Shown here: positions 11,479-24,172 of the stretch, piece by piece
How positions within the stretch are numbered: the stretch's first letter is position 1
How the letters are laid out: every line of letters starts with the position of its first letter
Source of the DNA: Beta vulgaris subsp. vulgaris
Lineage: Eukaryota > Streptophyta > Magnoliopsida > Caryophyllales > Amaranthaceae
Length of the DNA: 64,000 bases
Assembly (NCBI RefSeq): GCF_026745355.1
Contig: NC_079202.1
Location: forward strand, 46,946,873 to 47,010,872
Direction of reading: 5' to 3'
Program-made: the position numbers and the translations under genes
The notes under the pieces: generated by a model
Database searches by the model: none
Seen by the model: only the letters and a program-made list of their open reading frames with translations
What the model was told of the DNA's origin: nothing

Positions 11479-12115
11479 CTACAATTTCACCCATCCATTT
11501 GAGGATCGATTGAGTACGAGCTGCTCTTTGGCATTTATGCTAGGCTCCTTCAATACTTCCCAAGTTATGGTTCGGGCCGACCCTTCAGCAGAACTAGCCA
11601 TCCGAGCCAGTGCATCAGCTTGCTGATTTTCCGAGCGAGGAATGTGGTAATCCGGAATCCGGACAACCTGCAATGACAGCTCGGGCTTTGGCCAAGTACA
11701 TCCTCATGTTGTCCTCCTTGGCCTCATAGTCTCCGGAAATCTGACCCACTATGAGTTGTGAGTCGGACTTGGCTATGATGAGGTTGCCCCAGCTAGGATG
11801 CATAGCTGTATTCCGAGGATGAGGCCTCATTGGCTTCATTGTTAGATCCGAGAAATTCGAACTTAACAGCATATTCAATTTTTTCTCCGACCGGGGGTTT
11901 GATGACCAACCCGGCTCCACAACCACTCTTTGTGGATGATCCATCAACAAGCAACTCCCACTCCTCTTGCGAACCGACCGGGGTCGAGTTGCGCATTCAG
12001 TGATGAAGTCAGCGAGTGCTTGGGCCTTGATGGCTCTTCGGGGCTCGAACTCGAGCCCAAAATCTGCTAACTGGTCTGCCCAATCCTCATCCGACTCGAG
12101 TGTTTCTATTCTCAA
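11479..12115 (-). pseudogene. Second (archaeal-type) RNase H domain of the Gypsy element
   Basis: Motifs in order on the minus strand: QALADFITECA, then WELLVDGSSTKSGCGAGLVI (the first catalytic Asp in VDGS), then SDSQLIVGQISGDYEAKEDN (Asp of the third strand), then HIPRSENQQADALARMAS. This is a full RNase H fold lying after the ordinary one. A second RNase H of this type is the diagnostic trait of the Tat lineage. Frame breaks occur around 11640 and 11800. Confidence 0.8.
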
Positions 12116-13368
12116 TAAGCTTCCGGAGCGGTTGTCCGGTTAGGACTTTGATGGGATGTGCTTGAAATAGGGCTTGAGTTCCGGCTCGCCATCACCAAGG
12201 CAAAGACCATTTTCTCAACATCGCTGTACTTCGCCTCGGCCCCCCTATAGGCGTGGCTGATGAAGTAAACAGGATGTTGCTTTCCTTCTCGCTCGGCTAT
12301 CAGGACGGCGCTAAGAGCGTAGTCCGAGACAGCCAAGTAGATAAACAGGGGTTCCCCCGGCAAGGGGGAGATCAGTTTGGGCAAAGATGCCAAGTGATTC
12401 TTGAGGTCAGCGAAGGCTTGCTCGGCTTCGTCATCCCATGCGAACTCTTTTCGCTTCAGGGCCTTGAAGAACAACAAGCTTTTATCGGCCGACCGGGAGA
12501 GGAACCGACCGAGTGCCGCTAAGCAGCCGGTTAGGCGCTGTACTTCCCGAACATTCCGAGGCGATTTCATTTCTAAGACCGCTTTGATTTTGTCCGGGTT
12601 GGCCTCTATACCTCTCTCATCTACTAGAAATCCGAGGCACTTTCCCCCTTTAACTCCGAAGACGCATTTTTTAGGGTTGAGCATCATTCGGTATTTCCTT
12701 AGGGTGCTCAGCGTTTCTTTCAGATCTGCAGGGTGATCCGACTGGGCCTTGCTTTTGACTATCATATCGTCAACGTAATACCTCAATGTTCCGACCCAAT
12801 TGGTCGCTGAAGATTTTGTTGACGGTTCGCTGATATGTCGCCCCGGCATTTTTGAGGCCGAACGGCATCATTTGTAGCAGTAGCACCCTGAGGAGTGATG
12901 AATGCTGTATGAACCCTATCCTTCTCGGCCATGGGAATTTGATGATAGCCGGCATTTGCATCCATGAAGCTGAGAAGGGCGTGCCCTGCCGTTGAATCGA
13001 CCAGCCTATCGATCTTTGGCAGAGGGTGATTGTCTTTTGGGCAGGCTTTGTTTAAGTCGGTGAAGTCGACACACATTCGCCATGCCCCACTCGGCTTTTT
13101 GACCAAGACCACGTTGGCCAGCCATCCGAGTATTGACATTCTTCTATGAAACCCGCTTCGAGCAGCTTCTTGACTCTGCTGCTGCCGCGGCATTTCTTTC
13201 GGGACCTTGGTCTGAGCTTTTGCTTGATTGGTCTGAACCCTCTTTAATGTTAAGCTCATGACACATGATTTTCGGGTCGAGCCCCGGCATTTCTGTGGCC
13301 TCATAGGCAAAGACATCTTGGTACTCCGTGAGCACTTGGATGATATCTTGCCTTGTTTGGGGGTCCAT
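12116..13368 (-). pseudogene. Gypsy reverse transcriptase and first RNase H
   Basis: It copies the element RNA into DNA. On the minus strand: DVFAYEATEMPGLDPK near 13320, CVDFTDLNKACPKDNHPLPK near 13050, the catalytic YVDDM near 12765-12780, GFLVDERGIEANPDK near 12620, and the RNase H connection AWDDEAEQAF...VYFISHAYRGAEAKYSDVEK ending about 12190. The frame is broken near 13200 and between 12960 and 12783, where the thumb/palm segments lie in different frames. Order and motifs are otherwise complete. Confidence 0.88.
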
Positions 13369-13582
13369 GGCCTTGCCTACCCTGACAGTCCGACCGGGGT
13401 CCTGGCCGATCGCGACTTCTTCGTCATCCTCGGCTGGCTGAGGACGCTCGTATTGCTTGGGGTTTTCAGTTATGTACCCCCGAGGCTGGTTGAGGGCTGA
13501 CCCCCTTCGTATTTTCTTTTTTTCGAGTCCTTTTGGACGTCGTTGTCCGAGTCCTTTTGGACGTCGTTATTTTTGAGGCTAT

Positions 13583-13990
13583 TCACATAGCACTCTCTTG
13601 CGGCCTGTTGGTCGCCTTGAATTTTCCTACCTTCCCGTCATCAGTCTCAAACTGCAAGAGGAGCTGGTAGGTGGAGATGGCGGCCTTGGCTTTGTTTAGC
13701 ATGGGCCTCCCCATTATTATGTTGTAAGGCAAAGGGATGTCTACCACCAAGAAGTCGATCGGTAGGCTTCTCCCCTTACCCTTTTCACCCATCCGAGTGG
13801 GTAATTTTATTGATCCGACCGGGTGGACAGAGTTGCCCCCGAAGCCTATGAGCGGCTGAACCATGGGGGTAACATCCCTCTCGGTGTACTTCAACTTCTG
13901 AGGCAGTCGAGGTGATTATATCAGCGGATGACCCACTATCCACCAACACCTCTTCACCTTGTATTGCTACCTTGAGCTCGATGACTAGGG
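13583..13990 (-). pseudogene. Gypsy aspartic protease region
   Basis: The minus strand reads EEVLVDSGSSADII around 13925-13965, the D-S-G active site of a retroviral-type aspartic protease. It is followed after a frame slip by PLIGFGGNSVHPVGSIKLP and PYNIIMGRPMLNKAKAAIST, the usual flap and the I-[IL]-G-R-[PT] region. It sits between gag and RT as part of the gag-pol polyprotein. Confidence 0.82.
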
Positions 13991-14114
13991 GTCATCGTGC
14001 GGAACGTGCAACGTCCGACTGGTTCCCCGAAGGTCATGAGGGCCATAGCTCGGGGAGCTGGACGTCAAGCACCTGTGTTTAAGGTTTGAAGGTGAGCCTT
14101 GCGCGCTCGGCCGG

Positions 14115-15779
14115 TTAGGCCTCCCGACGCGAATCCCCAGCGATGACACCAATGAATCCTTCCGTGTCTCCACTGTTCGACTGACCCACCTTTTGCTTCC
14201 CCTTTTCCTCGCTCGAACGCTTTAGGTAGGGGTTGAGTTTGCCCTGGTCGGCCAAACCGTTCAAGGATTTCTTGAGCTCCCGACAGTCGTTGGTGGTGTG
14301 TCCACATTCCTTGTGGTAGTCACACCATAACTCTTATCCCTCCGAGACGATGATGTCCGGATGGGCGCTGGCCTGGGAGCCAATTTTTGTTCCGGATGTC
14401 AAAGTAGATTTCCTTCCGGTTTTTATTGAATCGGGGGTCTTGCCATTATCGGTGAGCCGATCCCCTCGGCCCCCGTTCTTTGATGTTTAGGCTGACCCAG
14501 ATGACCTCCTTCATCCTTTCTCTTCTTGCCACCCTCGTCCGAGTAGCGGCAGATGTCCGTGGCCTGGATGAACCGTTGGGCCCGAGCCATGGCTTCCGAG
14601 TAAGTTTTTACTTCATTCTCGACCAATGACCATCTGAGCCGACCCGGTTGGAGCCGGACATGAGAGCGGCGAAGGCTACAGCGTCCTGTAGGTCAGTTAT
14701 TTTGAGAGATTCCTCGTTGAACCTCTTTATGTAGTCCGACAAGGATTCATTCTTGTCTTGCTTCACCCCCTGAGATGAAGGCTGGTTTTTCTTTGCCTCT
14801 TTCCGCTACGAATGGTGGATGAAGAGGTGTTCCAGTATGGCGAAGTCAGTGATGACCCCCGCCGGTAGTTCTTGGAACCAATTGAGAGCCGACCTTTGAG
14901 AGTGGTAGGGAAGAAGCGGACACCAAGTGGCCTCGCAACTTGTCTGCACCTCATTTGAGCCTTGTAACTAGCCATTTGATCATCTGGGTCGGTTTAGGCC
15001 CCAAATGGCTCGATCTGGGGGTTTTGATTTTCCCGGGGTTGGGCCCTAGGATTTCTTGGCTGAAGGGATCAGGAACTTGAGCCCTCCTCCGGTTAGTCCT
15101 AGGAGGCTGAGAATGAGCCGAGTCCCCTTGGCCTCTCGGTCATTGCTTTCTTCCTGAGGAACTCCCGAGCGTCGTAAGCCTTGGCTGAGGCGCTTCTTGT
15201 TGTTAAGGAATTCTCGGGCATCTGGGGTTTCCGACCCGCACCCCCCTTGGGGATTTAGATATATGGGTCTGCGATGCTGACGGGCCGACCCCTGTCGCGT
15301 GTTTTTCTCTCTCCCGGTGGCTCGGGTCTCTCGCATTGGACCGTGGCCGGCTAGGCTGCGGGTCTCGATTAGAACGAGATTGTCCCTCTGAGAGCGGACA
15401 ACCGTGCGCTCCCTGGGCTCATGCTGATTGAGCGGGACGACTTGTTGCGGCTGCCTCTGCTGGAGCATGGCCATCAGTCCATCATCCCTTTGGGAAAGTT
15501 TCCTGAAGCTGAGCCGTGATAAGGGCCAGGTCAGACGCAAAGAGTGGCTGAGGCTCCACATGCTGAATATGCTGGGATACCGACCGAGGGTCCAGAGTTT
15601 GGACGGTAGGTGACCTCCGAGCCGGTGAGGGGGTCCGCTCGGCCTCCCTGTTATGCGCAGGCGAGTGACCTCGCTCCGGCGAGGGTTGGGGTCCCTATTG
15701 TGCGCGGGGGAGTGGCCTCTTTCTGGCCGACGACCTGGTCAGGAGGCTTGCTTGCGCGAGTGTTCTTTGTTGGTGCCAT
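14115..15779 (-). pseudogene. Gypsy gag region
   Basis: Gag forms the virus-like particle. The first likely start is the ATG at 15777-15779 (MAPTKNTRASKPP), shortly downstream of the primer-binding site. Middle motifs include RPLGVRFFPTTLKG near 14900 and, after frame slips, SYSEAMARAQ-like sequence near 14590. A nucleocapsid-like stretch HKECGHTTNDCRELKKSLNG follows near 14290. At least three frameshifts divide the region. The end at 14115 is the first stop in the last frame and may not be the original boundary, because gag and pol are normally one frame in this lineage. Confidence 0.75.
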
Positions 15780-15877
15780 TGTCAATTGGCGTTCTGAGCT
15801 GAGTAGCTGAGTGAGTAAATCTGAGAGAAGTGGTGGCGAAGTAACTTTTTGTACTATCCCCACAGACGGCGCCAAAC

Positions 15878-16278
15878 TGTTTCTGTCTAGAAATTAAGGG
15901 TTCCAACTCCTTTACTTAGGGAATACCGGGTCAGATTCGAATGTCTTGAGCCCAAAGTCCGTACGCCGGAATCCTGCAAAAGTAATGGTTAGACTGCCCC
16001 GGGGGTTGTTCCGGGATGCCTCTCCGACGCTCAAGTCAGTGATCAAGCTTAGAGAGATAAGTCTAGAGAGAGATGCTCTGGTTTGTTAGGTAAGAATTCA
16101 ATACCTTTATTGATGAGGGGGTTGAGTATTTATAGTGTTGGGGATATCCCAACTGTAGGCCAGCTGGGGGGCACTGACAGCTGGGATGCACCATCATATG
16201 TGGGGCCCTATGGAGGTTTAAGGTCTTATTGGGTTTAATTATCCCTGGTAGACCTAACCCAGGAAATAAGCCCAAACA
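15878..16278 (-). repeat. 5' LTR of the Gypsy element, with promoter
   Basis: 401 bp, paired with 5122-5523. On the minus strand a TATA-like CTATAAATACTC (complement of 16124-16134) lies about 250 bp from the end of the LTR, a plausible start for gag-pol transcription. The primer-binding site follows at about 15857-15875. Confidence 0.9.
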
Positions 16279-16283
16279 ATAAC

Positions 16284-16935
16284 AATGTCAATATAATTGG
16301 GGTAAGAGAATATTATTACCTTAATAAAAATGTTAGAGATCAAAAAACTAGTTTATGTCTTTATAATTACATATAATTGTAAGACTTTATTATGTTTTAC
16401 TTTGAAACATAACATTGAAATTATAAAGGATTGATGGTTCAACTCTCACAGTTTATTTCAAAGGTAATAGACAATAGCTATATATTGTTAAAAAATTTAA
16501 ATAAAATAAACATGTATATTATAAGTTTTAAAAAAGTATCACATAATGCCATTTCTTTGGTAAAAATGCTTTTTAATATACTATTGTATAGATATCTCAT
16601 GTGTCTTTTAAAAGAGGGAAAGTAAAAGATGGAAGTATTTTCTCCCCGTGTTGTTCTGTTGTATGTTGTTTGTAATTTTCTACATTCCGTCGGTGAGCAT
16701 TAATACTATGGGAATTCGAGGTACGTCACGGGTTCTGAACTTTTGATATTTCAAGCAACTGAAGTGATGGCATTGATAGCCACAAAGTATTTATCATTCT
16801 CCACAATCTTTTACACAAACCCCAATAATCAATAAGAGTATTCCTGAAAAAATAAAAATAAAAGTATATTTCATATGCTAATATGTATCTCATACTAATA
16901 TACTCCATAGTCCATAATAAACAGCCATAGTACGA
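16284..16935. other. Intergenic, no gene seen
   Basis: AT-rich flank of the Gypsy insertion. Only short open frames; no recognised repeat. Confidence 0.5.
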
Positions 16936-17158
16936 GAATTCCTTACTAAGAATGGGTTCCAATCAATAATCAATAGTGTACCTAGATTAGCTTATAAGTA
17001 GTATTATGGCTGTTTATTATGGAGTACTATCCATAATAAACAGCCATAATACTACTTATAAGTTAATCTAGGTACACTAAGGGACTTATCTGGTTTATCA
17101 TAGGAATTAGGAAGTCAACAAATTCCATGAATTCCTTACTAAGAATGGGTTCCATTCA
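16936..17158. repeat. ~106-bp near-perfect palindrome between two 30-bp direct repeats
   Basis: The left arm 16974-17023 and right arm 17030-17079 are almost perfect complements (about 50 bp, TAGTGTACCTAGATTA...TTATTATGGA) with a 6-base loop. The same 30-bp sequence beginning GAATTCCTTACTAAGAATGG occurs at 16936-16965 and 17129-17158. A partial copy of the palindrome core (TCCATAATAAACAGCCATA) also lies at 16909-16927. It looks like a MITE-like hairpin or a local inverted duplication. Confidence 0.75.
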
Positions 17159-17461
17159 ACTTATTTTTTCTAATATAAATTTACATGAATTTAATCGAAC
17201 TTATTTAGATATAATCTATATTTTTTTTAATAAGAATTAAAAATAAGGTGAACTAAACATGCGTGAAATTCATGGAAGTTGAAAAATGTCTTTTGGTTAT
17301 TTTTCTACTTACCTAAGGGAAAGTAGGTAAACTACTTCCCCCATTTGTAGGAAGTAGAATTTCATGGAAAGTTCTATTTTCCTTATTTTGTCAACTTTTT
17401 GCCAGCCAAACAAGAAGCTCATGTTCCACTTCCTAGGAAACACTATAATTCTCATGATTTT

Positions 17462-17684
17462 TTTATTAGGAAAGATAATTGGTCCGAACACCAACCTCTT
17501 CAAAGCTACTAGCTTGCAGGGCATATCAACTCAGAGGTTGGGTACAAGGCTAAACTGCCCATAAGACAATAGACCTAAAGGTCCACTGCCATAACAAGTG
17601 AAATCCCCAACATATTGTTAGGATGAGGATTCGAACCTTGAAATTCGGCGTATTACTCCACTAAACACCACCTCCCCCTCTTCT
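17462..17684 (-). mobile_element. tRNA-derived SINE-like sequence
   Basis: On the minus strand, GGTTCGAATCCTCATCC (B-box-like) lies at about 17617-17633, with a TAGTGGAGTAA A-box-like stretch upstream near 17655-17667. The similar phrases TCATGATTTT (17452) and TTATGATTTT (17685) on either side may be a target-site duplication. The boundaries are approximate. Confidence 0.5.
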
Positions 17685-17731
17685 TATGATTTTCTTGGCC
17701 AAGCAAACCAGCTCCTAAAAAGACAATAAAT

Positions 17732-18006
17732 TAGGGGTGATCAAATGGCGGGCCGCACCACACCTTAAAAATTTGCCCATTAATCGGGTTGGACCATTTT
17801 TTGGTGACCAAAACCCGCTGTTTTGGGCCAAAAACAAGAGCTTTTCAGGCCAAAATTGGACTGGGCCAAAATTTGAACTAAAAAGTCATTTTTAGATTGT
17901 CCTAAATCCCGTCCCGAACTAGAAAAATTTCAGGCCTAAAAAAAATGCCTAAGCCCGGACATTTTTCAGACCAGGCTCGTGGGCCAGACACACTTTGATC
18001 AGGTAT
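17732..18006. mobile_element. Mutator-like MITE (275 bp)
   Basis: A perfect 9-bp duplication ACAATAAAT flanks it (17723-17731 and 18007-18015), the size typical of Mutator-like elements. The ends are inverted: TAGGGGTGATCAAA at the left and the complement of TTTGATCAGGTAT at the right. The interior is rich in GGCC and GGGCC motifs. No coding region. Confidence 0.75.
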
Positions 18007-18015
18007 ACAATAAAT

Positions 18016-18679
18016 CAAAGCATTATGTAGAAGTAGTTACCAATGATCTTTCGCTCCTCTAATAACAATATGCTACTTCCGTATTTTTTTATTTGCATCA
18101 TTTACTTTTGTGGCACTATTCATCAACCAACTTTGTTATACTATCTCGCATTATTATATAAGAAAAAACTTAATCAAGTGGGGTCTTGGTAGATACGTCT
18201 CAATGCGAGGATTCCGAATATCAAATTTTTATAATTTTTACTTACACGCAATAAGATATATTAACGTTCAAAGAAGCGTCTCGACAAATGTGAAAAAGCA
18301 AATTGTGCATCTAAAAAATTCAGAGGTAGTATTTATTATTGTTACTTAAAGAAAAAACTCTAATTATTGTTTGTTGTGCATACAAATATGGGAAACTATT
18401 AGATGATTAAACTCATTTAAAACCTTGCAAAAGGTAATACCAAATTACGTTAACTATAGGTGGTGAATTTATTTTTTTTTTGTATTTCCACCAAATGCCC
18501 TTGAGTTTTCACGAAATTCACCGAGTACCATCACACTTTTGAAAATACACCTGTTATCCCTTGGTTTCAATATAATACACCCAAATTCCCTATTGTCAAC
18601 CATCCGTTAGTCCTCCATTAGAGCAAACTTTGATTCACGAGGTACCCTTAAACTGAAACTTATTTCACTAGTACATGCG
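18016..18679. other. Intergenic; fragment related to long-TIR elements
   Basis: Bases 18480-18660 resemble single TIR arms elsewhere in the window (phrases 'ccaccaaatgcccttgag' and 'gaaattcacc', compare 26637-26720), but no partner arm was found. Nothing else recognised. Confidence 0.4.
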
Positions 18680-21600
18680 TGGGGTGTAGGGCTCGTGGTA
18701 CCTCCTGCTCACCCTTCCTCCTCTGCTTTGAGAACCGTGTGAACGGAGAGTGGGAAAAGGCAGTGGGCTCCAGCATGGGCTGCTGGCCCATCACCATATC
18801 CCCAACATCTTACGGGCCAACAGACCCGCCCAGTTCATCCAGGCCCATCAGGTGCTCCTCCACCCCAACCCTACTGTCAGCCTTATCAGGCCCATCAGGC
18901 CTCTTTTACTGCTTCGTCTTATGAGTATGGCCCCTTATGACTCCAACAGAATTGGGCAACACATTCGCCACTATGACCCTTCATTAGGATAATTCTTAGT
19001 ACATGGATTCGAGTGCGACGGCTAATATGACTTACACTTCACGTACTCTTATGCCCCTGTTTAATTTAAGCACTACTAATCATATTTTAGTTGGTAATAG
19101 TCATCGCATTCCTGTTTGTGGTTATGGTTAATCTTTTCTTCCCACTCCCCATCCACCCTTAACCCTTCGTGATGTCCCTTTTGCACCTCAAATTATTAAA
19201 AATCTTATCTCTGTCCGAAAATTTACCACTGATAATAATGCCTCAAATGGATTTGATTCTTACGATTTTTCTATGAAAGGACCTTCGCACAGGGAATATA
19301 ATAGCAAGATGCAATAGTACGTGGGAGCTTTATCCATTGACCACACCACCACCATCTACTTGTCTAGCTACCGCCCTCACAGCCACATCTTCCACAACCT
19401 AGCATAGTTGCCTTGGACATCCAGGATATCAAATTTTAAGGTTTCTTAGGTTTAGAGATTTAATAAATTGTGATAAGGAGTCTAACTTTAATTTTTGCAA
19501 TTCTTGTCAAGTAGGAAAACATCATCGTTTACCGTTTCATGAATCTAATAGTACAACTCATGCTCCTTTTGATATTATTCATGCTGATTTATGGACTCTG
19601 CTATTTGTAGTTCTTAAGGTCATAAATATTATTTGGTGCTATTGGATGATTTTACTCATTTTGTGTGAACTATTCCCTTCAAATTTAAATCTGAGGTATA
19701 TCAAACTTTCCTTCATTTTCGCCAATATTTTCAAACCCAATTTGAACGCGCCCCATTAAAGCCTTCCAATGTGATCATGGTCGGAAATTTAATAATAGCC
19801 CCTTTAAATTGTTTTGTGTTCAACATGGAATAATTTTTCGCTTTTCTTGTCCACACACCTCATCACAAAATGGTAAAGATGAACGCATGATCCAAACTTT
19901 GAACAATATATCTCGTACTCTCCTTTATCATGCTTCCATCCCACCACAATATTGGGTAGAATCTCTTTAAACAACCACATACCTTGTTAATCTCTTGCCT
20001 ACTAAAACACTAAATAATATTCCTCCTACTGCAATATTATTTCATGTCACTCCTTCTTTTGATCATATTCGGATTTTTGGTTTTCTTTGTTTTCTGAATT
20101 TGACCATTACCACTCCTCATAAATTAGCTCCTCGCTCCACTCCTTGTGTTTTCCTTGGTTATCACTCTCATCATCGGGGGGTATCGATGTCTTGACCTTT
20201 CCACAAATAAAATAATCATTTAGCGCCATGTAACCTTTGATGAACAAAAAATTTTCCTTTCCAGAATTTGGCGTCCTTTAGACAATCTGATTATACCTTT
20301 CTTGAGGAAACTGGCCCAAGTACCCAGATATCTCTCTTATGGCCTACTCGGCTCACCGCTGCTATGCCTAGTGGCCCAAATCCCCATACTGTCGTCCAGC
20401 ATCAGTCTCACGTGTGGATCCTACCACTGCCTAGCTGTCTCTACAAGGGCCCAAGCCCATTACCCAACCACCAAGTCCCGCACGTCTCACCCTGCTCCAG
20501 CTCCCATGCCCAATCCCCCAATCTTCCCTCCTTCCCTCATACAGACCCAATGCCTTGCCATACCCCAGCCTAGGTACAACCCACCGCCCCTACATCCTAT
20601 GCATACCACGTCCAAGTTTAGCATTTTTAAACCCAATCCAAAGTTTGGCCTTCACATTACTACTGACCCGAATTGGAATGCGGCGATGCATGATGCATAT
20701 AGTGCTTTAATTACTACATGGACACGGGAATTAGTACTTGGGCTTATAGGGGTGAATATTGTTAATTGCATGTGGATTTATACTCACAAAGAAAATGATA
20801 AAGGTGACTTTCAAAGGCACAAAGCTCATCTTGTTTGTGATGGCAGGTCCCAGGAGGTTGTTGTGGATTATGATGAAACTTTTAATCCAGTTGTTCGTCC
20901 TGCTACTATTTGTACAGTGTTAGGGTTAGGTATGGCTCAAAACTGGTCTATTCATCAGCTTGATGTGAAAAATTCTTTTTTACATGGTGACTTACAAGAA
21001 ACATTTTATATGCATCAACCATCCGATATTTTTGATAAGCAATTTCCTCATTATGTCTGTCGTCTTTGCAAGGTCTTTATGGCCTCAAACAAGCTCCCCG
21101 GGCTTAGTATCAGCATTTTGCACATTTCCTTCTTCAGATGGATTTTATTGTTGCTCATAGTGACAATTCTTTATTCACTTTTCGTCAGGGTAATGATATG
21201 GCATATCTTCTTCTATATGTTGATGATATTATTTTATGCACATCTTCTGATGCTTTGCGGGACCGTATTATTGCTCACTTGAGATCTGAATTCCCTATGT
21301 CTAATTTGGGGCCACTCAGTTATTTTTTGGGTATTTCAGTTACTCATACACCTTCCTATATGATTCTTTCTCGGAAAAAGTATGCATAGGAAATATTGGA
21401 GCATGCAGGTACGGGCACATGTAAGGCTGCAACGACTCATGTTGACACTAACTCTAAGCTTAGTGCAGATTTGGTTCCTCCTATGGCATATCTAACTCAT
21501 TATCGCAATTTAGCGGGTGCTTTGTAGCACCTCACTTTTACTCTTCTCGATATTGCTTATGCAGTTCAGCAAGTATGCCTTTTTATGCATGATCCCCGGG

Positions 21601-22180
21601 AAACTCATCATAATGCATTAAACCGCATTCTGCATTATATTAAAGAAATCATTGATTATGGATTACATTTATATCCTACTACTCAGTTGCGCTTGATCAC
21701 TTATACTAATGCTGATTGGGACCGAGTGTCCTGACACTAGTTGATCTACATCTACTTTTGGTTATTATTTTCTCGATGATAACCTGATTTCTTGGCAGTC
21801 TAGGCGTCAGCTTACTCTTTCTCGATTAAGTGTTGAGGCAGAATATCGAGGTGTTGCAAATGTTATCGCGGAAACTTGTTGGTTACATAATCTTCTTTTG
21901 GATTTAAATTGTCCTCTTCAACAGGCTACTATTGTTTATTATGATAATGTGAGTGCTATTTATTTATCTTGCAACCCAGTACAACACTAACGAGACAAAC
22001 ATGTTGAGATGAATATTCATTTTGTTCGGGAAAAGGTTGCGTTGAGTCAGGTATGCGTGTTGCATGTTCCTACTCGATATCAGTTTGCACACATTTTCAC
22101 TAAAGGTCTTCCACGACAGTTATTCTTGGAGTTTAATTCCAGTCTCAATGTTCGCCCTCCTCCCGCTCCGAATGTAGGGC
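18680..22180 (+). pseudogene. Decayed Ty1/Copia gag-pol
   Basis: Domains follow Copia order. There is a Gln/Pro-rich gag tail (18750-18960). A protease-like MDSSATANMTYTSRTL follows near 19004, where the usual D-S-G reads D-S-S. Next comes the zinc-binding linker with CNSCQVGKHH near 19500, and the integrase core with IIHADLWT near 19577 and a decayed SQNGKDERMIQTLN near 19865. RT follows with HQLDVKNSFLHGDLQETFYM near 20955 and LLYVDDIIL near 21215. RNase H motifs such as AEAEYRGVANVIAETCWLHN near 21835 and HIFTKGLPRQL near 22090 complete it. Many stops and frame slips; no 5' LTR was found, so the element is truncated. Confidence 0.85.
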
Positions 22181-22390
22181 TGTGATAAAATATAAATATA
22201 GTTAGGATATATTTTGTTCATAGAATTATACTTTGGATAGGTTTCCTAATCATAATAAGACTATCCTACAATGTATCATTATAAATATTGATCAATGATA
22301 ATCACTCCAATTGGAGAGTTTTCCCAAATCTAGCCGTAACTATATATATATATATATAAATTTGTGTTGAGACTTATCAAAGATTAGGCA
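22181..22390 (+). repeat. Possible 3' LTR remnant of the decayed Copia
   Basis: TGTGATAAAATATAAATATA starts right after the RNase H end and a Pro-rich tail, where a TG-starting 3' LTR is expected. A (TA)n run is at 22340-22358. No second LTR copy is present to confirm it. Confidence 0.35.
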
Positions 22391-23642
22391 AATAAAATTC
22401 AAAATTATCTTCACGGACGATATTCTGAAGCTAAACTTTAGTGCCAAAACGCTCAAAGTTTACCAAAGCGAATAAATTGTTCACTTCCTAGAAATAAGAA
22501 AATAGCACATGATGACATAATTGGTAGCTAAGAATCCATAATCGTTTTGTGAGGACAACGGGTGGGGAAGAACCTACCTAATTCCACTTGTGCTTCCAAA
22601 CCAGTAGCGCATGAAATGTGTTCAAACATAAACAGACAAGAATTGAAGATAATCATAAATTGTGCTCTCTGACTTTGACTACTACATATATGCAACTTTG
22701 TTATGAGTTGTACTAAATAATAATACTTCTATAGAGTATGTTTTCATCAATATGGCCACCAATATCAGGTCCTGGTATGTCATTGCCACCGACGTACACA
22801 TTGCCATCATCTTTATTTCTACCATTTTCACTTCATTTTATGAGTAGTCCTTGGAGGTTCATGGCTCAACTACCTTCTTTAGCGTAAGCAGGGACTCAGG
22901 ATATTGTTCTATGTGAGATTTCATAAATAATCTAGATGTGATTAATTATGTGAGCTGAAGTGTTGTCGTACATTGAACATGAAGAGCGATATTGACTATT
23001 TTATAAGCTTGCAAAATTATTTCTTCGATTATTATTAGTTGGTTTTAGAATAAAATCTTACTATATTCGATTTTAAACATGTTTGCCAGATCAAGTCCGC
23101 TTCAAATAATACATAGGCCCTTCCATAATCAAGTACTCTCATATTTCGATCATAAAATTCCACATTTCTTTAAGTCAATTGTTTTTTTTCTCTTAGCTTT
23201 TTGGGCGATGGGATTGTCCAAATTTCACATTTTCCACTAACTGGTCCAGGATGGCATCAAACAGGCTCTAAGATGCAATGGACAATACACGGTAGGAGAC
23301 AAATCTAGTGGCTTGAAAAGCATTAGAATATTTGGTAGCGAACCCAATAAATAATTTGTAAATATTTCTTGCAAGTCATATTATGCAAGTTGCTTATTTC
23401 CAATCACTAGTGAATCTTGCTATCTTAATCGGCTGTTTTGACTTGTTGAAGCAAAAGGTAGACTAAAGCAACTACGTAGTGGACTAAAGGACTAGTTTAA
23501 TTTACTAGTTAAGACTTGAAATCTGGTAGCGTATCACTGCAATTGATAATAATAAATTATAGGCAATAGACTGTGTAATGTACTAATATCAAGTCATCAA
23601 CCTAAAATCTTCCTTCGACTCCATCATCACTTCAAAATAGTA
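22391..23642. other. Intergenic, no gene seen
   Basis: AT-rich with only short frames; no conserved motif recognised on either strand. Confidence 0.5.
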
Positions 23643-23888
23643 CTCCATCTATTCAAATAAATGCTCCATTCTAACTTTATATTGATACACAACTTTAATT
23701 ATAAATTTCTCTAATTATTCATCATAAAAAAATTAAAAATTGAATTTTGAAAATACATATATACGAAACAAATTTAAGAGCACCTTGGTTACACTAGGAT
23801 TTATACGTATGTAGAAAAATATGATCAAAGTAGAGTTTGTGAATAGGGCAAAAGTTAAAATGAAACATCTATTTAAAAACAGATAGAG
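23643..23888. mobile_element. Stowaway-like MITE (~246 bp)
   Basis: The left end CTCCATCTATTCAAATAAAT pairs with the complement of the right end (CTCTATCTGTTTTTAAATAG). TA precedes the left end; the right-hand TA is not intact. Confidence 0.55.
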
Positions 23889-24172
23889 TTTTATATAAAT
23901 TAGTTTTAATCAATAAAAATAAGGTTTAGTTATTTTAAAATAGTATGAAACTTCATCAACATATAATAGTTTCTTCTTTTTTTTAACATATTTTCTGTCA
24001 ACAAACTTGAGAGTTAAGATATAACTAACAAATTGTGTGCTTAATTTTTTCATTGGTAATTACTACCTTCGCTTTTTTGTACTTGCTACATTTTCCTTAA
24101 ATGGTTTTTTATTTTTACTTGCTACATTGTTTCAATTTTCCTTATTAAGAATGGCCCACCAAAACGTAATAC

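Larger units (their letters stand above)
5122..16278 (-). mobile_element. Complete Tat-type Ty3/Gypsy LTR retrotransposon (11.2 kb)
   Basis: Two near-identical LTRs (5122-5523 and 15878-16278) are flanked by the perfect 5-bp duplication ATAAC (5117-5121 and 16279-16283). Coding order on the minus strand is gag, protease, RT, RNase H, a second RNase H, integrase. Integrase after RNase H is the Gypsy order. The extra archaeal-type RNase H and the extra open reading frame between pol and the 3' LTR mark the Tat lineage (Retand/Ogre/Grande relatives). Next to the 5' LTR, the minus strand reads TGGCGCCGTCTGTGGGGA, a typical plant Gypsy primer-binding site. About ten differences between the LTRs (roughly 97% identity by eye) suggest a fairly recent insertion. 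The coding region nevertheless has several frameshifts, so this copy is not autonomous. Confidence 0.93.

Noticed and set aside
12253..13500. Plus-strand ORFs over the Gypsy pol region
   Set aside because: They are shadows of the minus-strand reverse transcriptase, which has all the expected motifs.
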